Source: Pseudaestuariivita atlantica
GTDB lineage: Bacteria; Pseudomonadota; Alphaproteobacteria; Rhodobacterales; Rhodobacteraceae
Assembly (NCBI RefSeq): GCF_001205715.1
Contig: NZ_AQQZ01000005.1
Location: 1 to 64,000, forward strand
DNA length: 64,000 nt
Reading direction: 5' to 3'
Shown here piece by piece: positions 63,414 through 64,000 of this stretch (within the stretch, counting starts at the first letter, position 1; each line of letters begins with the position of its first letter). The notes under the pieces are model-generated. The model was not told the DNA's origin. It saw nothing but the letters and a program-made list of their open reading frames with translations, and made no database searches. The position numbers and the translations under genes were made by a program.

Positions 63414-64000
63414 CCGATCTCCTCACCCGCGCCGAATACGCCGCCATCGCCGCCGATCTGGACCTGCCGCGCACACCGTTCATCGACGGCAAGTTCCGCG
63501 CCGGGTCCGGCCCCGCGATGGATACTCTGAACCCCGCCACCGGGGAAAGGCTGGCGACGATCGCGACCGCCGGACCGGAGGACGTTGACCTTGCCGTGCT
63601 CAAAGCGCGCGAGGCCTTCGACCAGGGGCATTGGTCCCGCGCCGATCCCGGCCACCGCAAGGAGGTGCTGATCAAGCTGGTCAAATATATGACCCGCCGC
63701 CGGCACGAACTGGCGGTGATGGAGAGCCTCGATTCCGGCAAACCCATCCGCGACTGCGAAGGGATCGACCTGCCCGAGGCGATGGCCTGCCTCAAATGGC
63801 ACGCCGAGACCGCCGACAAGATCTATGACCAGACCGCCCCCGCCGGCGACGATGCGATGGCGCTGGTGGTGCGCGAACCCATCGGCGTGGTGGCCGCCGT
63901 GCTGCCGTGGAATTTCCCGCTCTTAATGCTGGCATGGAAGATCGGGCCCGCGCTGGCCGCCGGGTGCTCGGTCATCGTGAAGCCCGCCGAACAGACCTCG
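63410..64000 (+). CDS. Aldehyde dehydrogenase, 5' part (cut by window edge)
   Basis: The first 197 residues of an NAD(P)-dependent aldehyde dehydrogenase: FIDGKFRAGSG, ESLDSGKPIRDCEGIDLPEAMACLKWHAETADKIYDQ and the cofactor segment PWNFPLLMLAWKIGPALAAGCSVIVKPAEQTS. The sequence is close to the PuuC type. The catalytic Cys and Glu lie beyond the window. The start ATG at 63410 overlaps the lyase stop as ATGA. It likely oxidises the semialdehyde produced by the upstream lyase. Confidence 0.93.
   Translation, partial: MTDLLTRAEYAAIAADLDLPRTPFIDGKFRAGSGPAMDTLNPATGERLATIATAGPEDVDLAVLKAREAFDQGHWSRADPGHRKEVLIKLVKYMTRRRHELAVMESLDSGKPIRDCEGIDLPEAMACLKWHAETADKIYDQTAPAGDDAMALVVREPIGVVAAVLPWNFPLLMLAWKIGPALAAGCSVIVKPAEQTS

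Overview
The window reads as a chromosomal segment of a Rhodobacterales (Roseobacter-group) alphaproteobacterium. This rests on GC-rich coding and on marker loci: pckA divergent from chvI-chvG-hprK-rapZ-EIIA(Man)-HPr with the short alphaproteobacterial HPr kinase, a methylsuccinyl-CoA dehydrogenase of the ethylmalonyl-CoA pathway, and the general stress response set phyR/nepR/ecfG/HWE-type kinase. Genus cannot be settled from sequence reading alone. I saw no rRNA, tRNA, insertion sequence, phage gene or CRISPR array. Genes are dense and many adjacent genes overlap by ATGA or GTGA.

Layout. 1-51 is the 5' end of tuf, cut by the window edge. 167-12087 holds housekeeping and metabolic genes: a lipoprotein, an orphan cytochrome P450, parC, an SH3-domain protein, an SDR, an HIG1-like membrane protein, a cobalamin adenosyltransferase, a VOC protein, etfBA, a DUF6473-like protein, 3-hydroxybutyryl-CoA dehydrogenase and an acyltransferase. 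12095-18474 is the regulatory PTS / ChvGI / PckA locus. 18557-30466 is mixed: DUF3140, peroxiredoxin-like, TauE/SafE, mcd with an elaborate upstream palindrome, a secreted beta-trefoil protein, a small lipoprotein, a reductase, LysE, a REP-like 74-bp inverted repeat, a dimethylglycine-dehydrogenase-like flavoprotein, two tandem lipase paralogues and a GAF/HWE kinase. 30724-36332 is the rod-shape operon mreB-mreC-mreD-mrdA-rodA. 36345-53970 is accessory: an ArsR/permease pair with perfect palindromes, S-formylglutathione hydrolase, transporters, two TetR systems and a clpP-GNAT-NYN run. 54005-55117 is glutathione-dependent formaldehyde dehydrogenase, the partner of the hydrolase 10 kb away.

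The most coherent system is the general stress response region, 55251-61715. Five sites match the EcfG promoter form GGAAC-N16/17-CGTT exactly. Two are interleaved on opposite strands between phyR and nepR-ecfG. Two are divergent between a DUF1328 membrane protein gene and a 94-codon membrane ORF. One precedes a 66-residue single-span membrane protein. This local regulon therefore adds three small membrane proteins to the core regulators, with the probable sensor kinase directly downstream of ecfG.

A second module of note is at 47639-48607: three evenly spaced TetR-type palindromes, one lying between the -35 and -10, then a 56-residue predicted exported peptide (too short for routine gene calling), then its likely TetR repressor. 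The right end (61811-64000) is the start of a catabolic operon: GntR regulator, DapA-family lyase, and a PuuC-like aldehyde dehydrogenase truncated by the window end.
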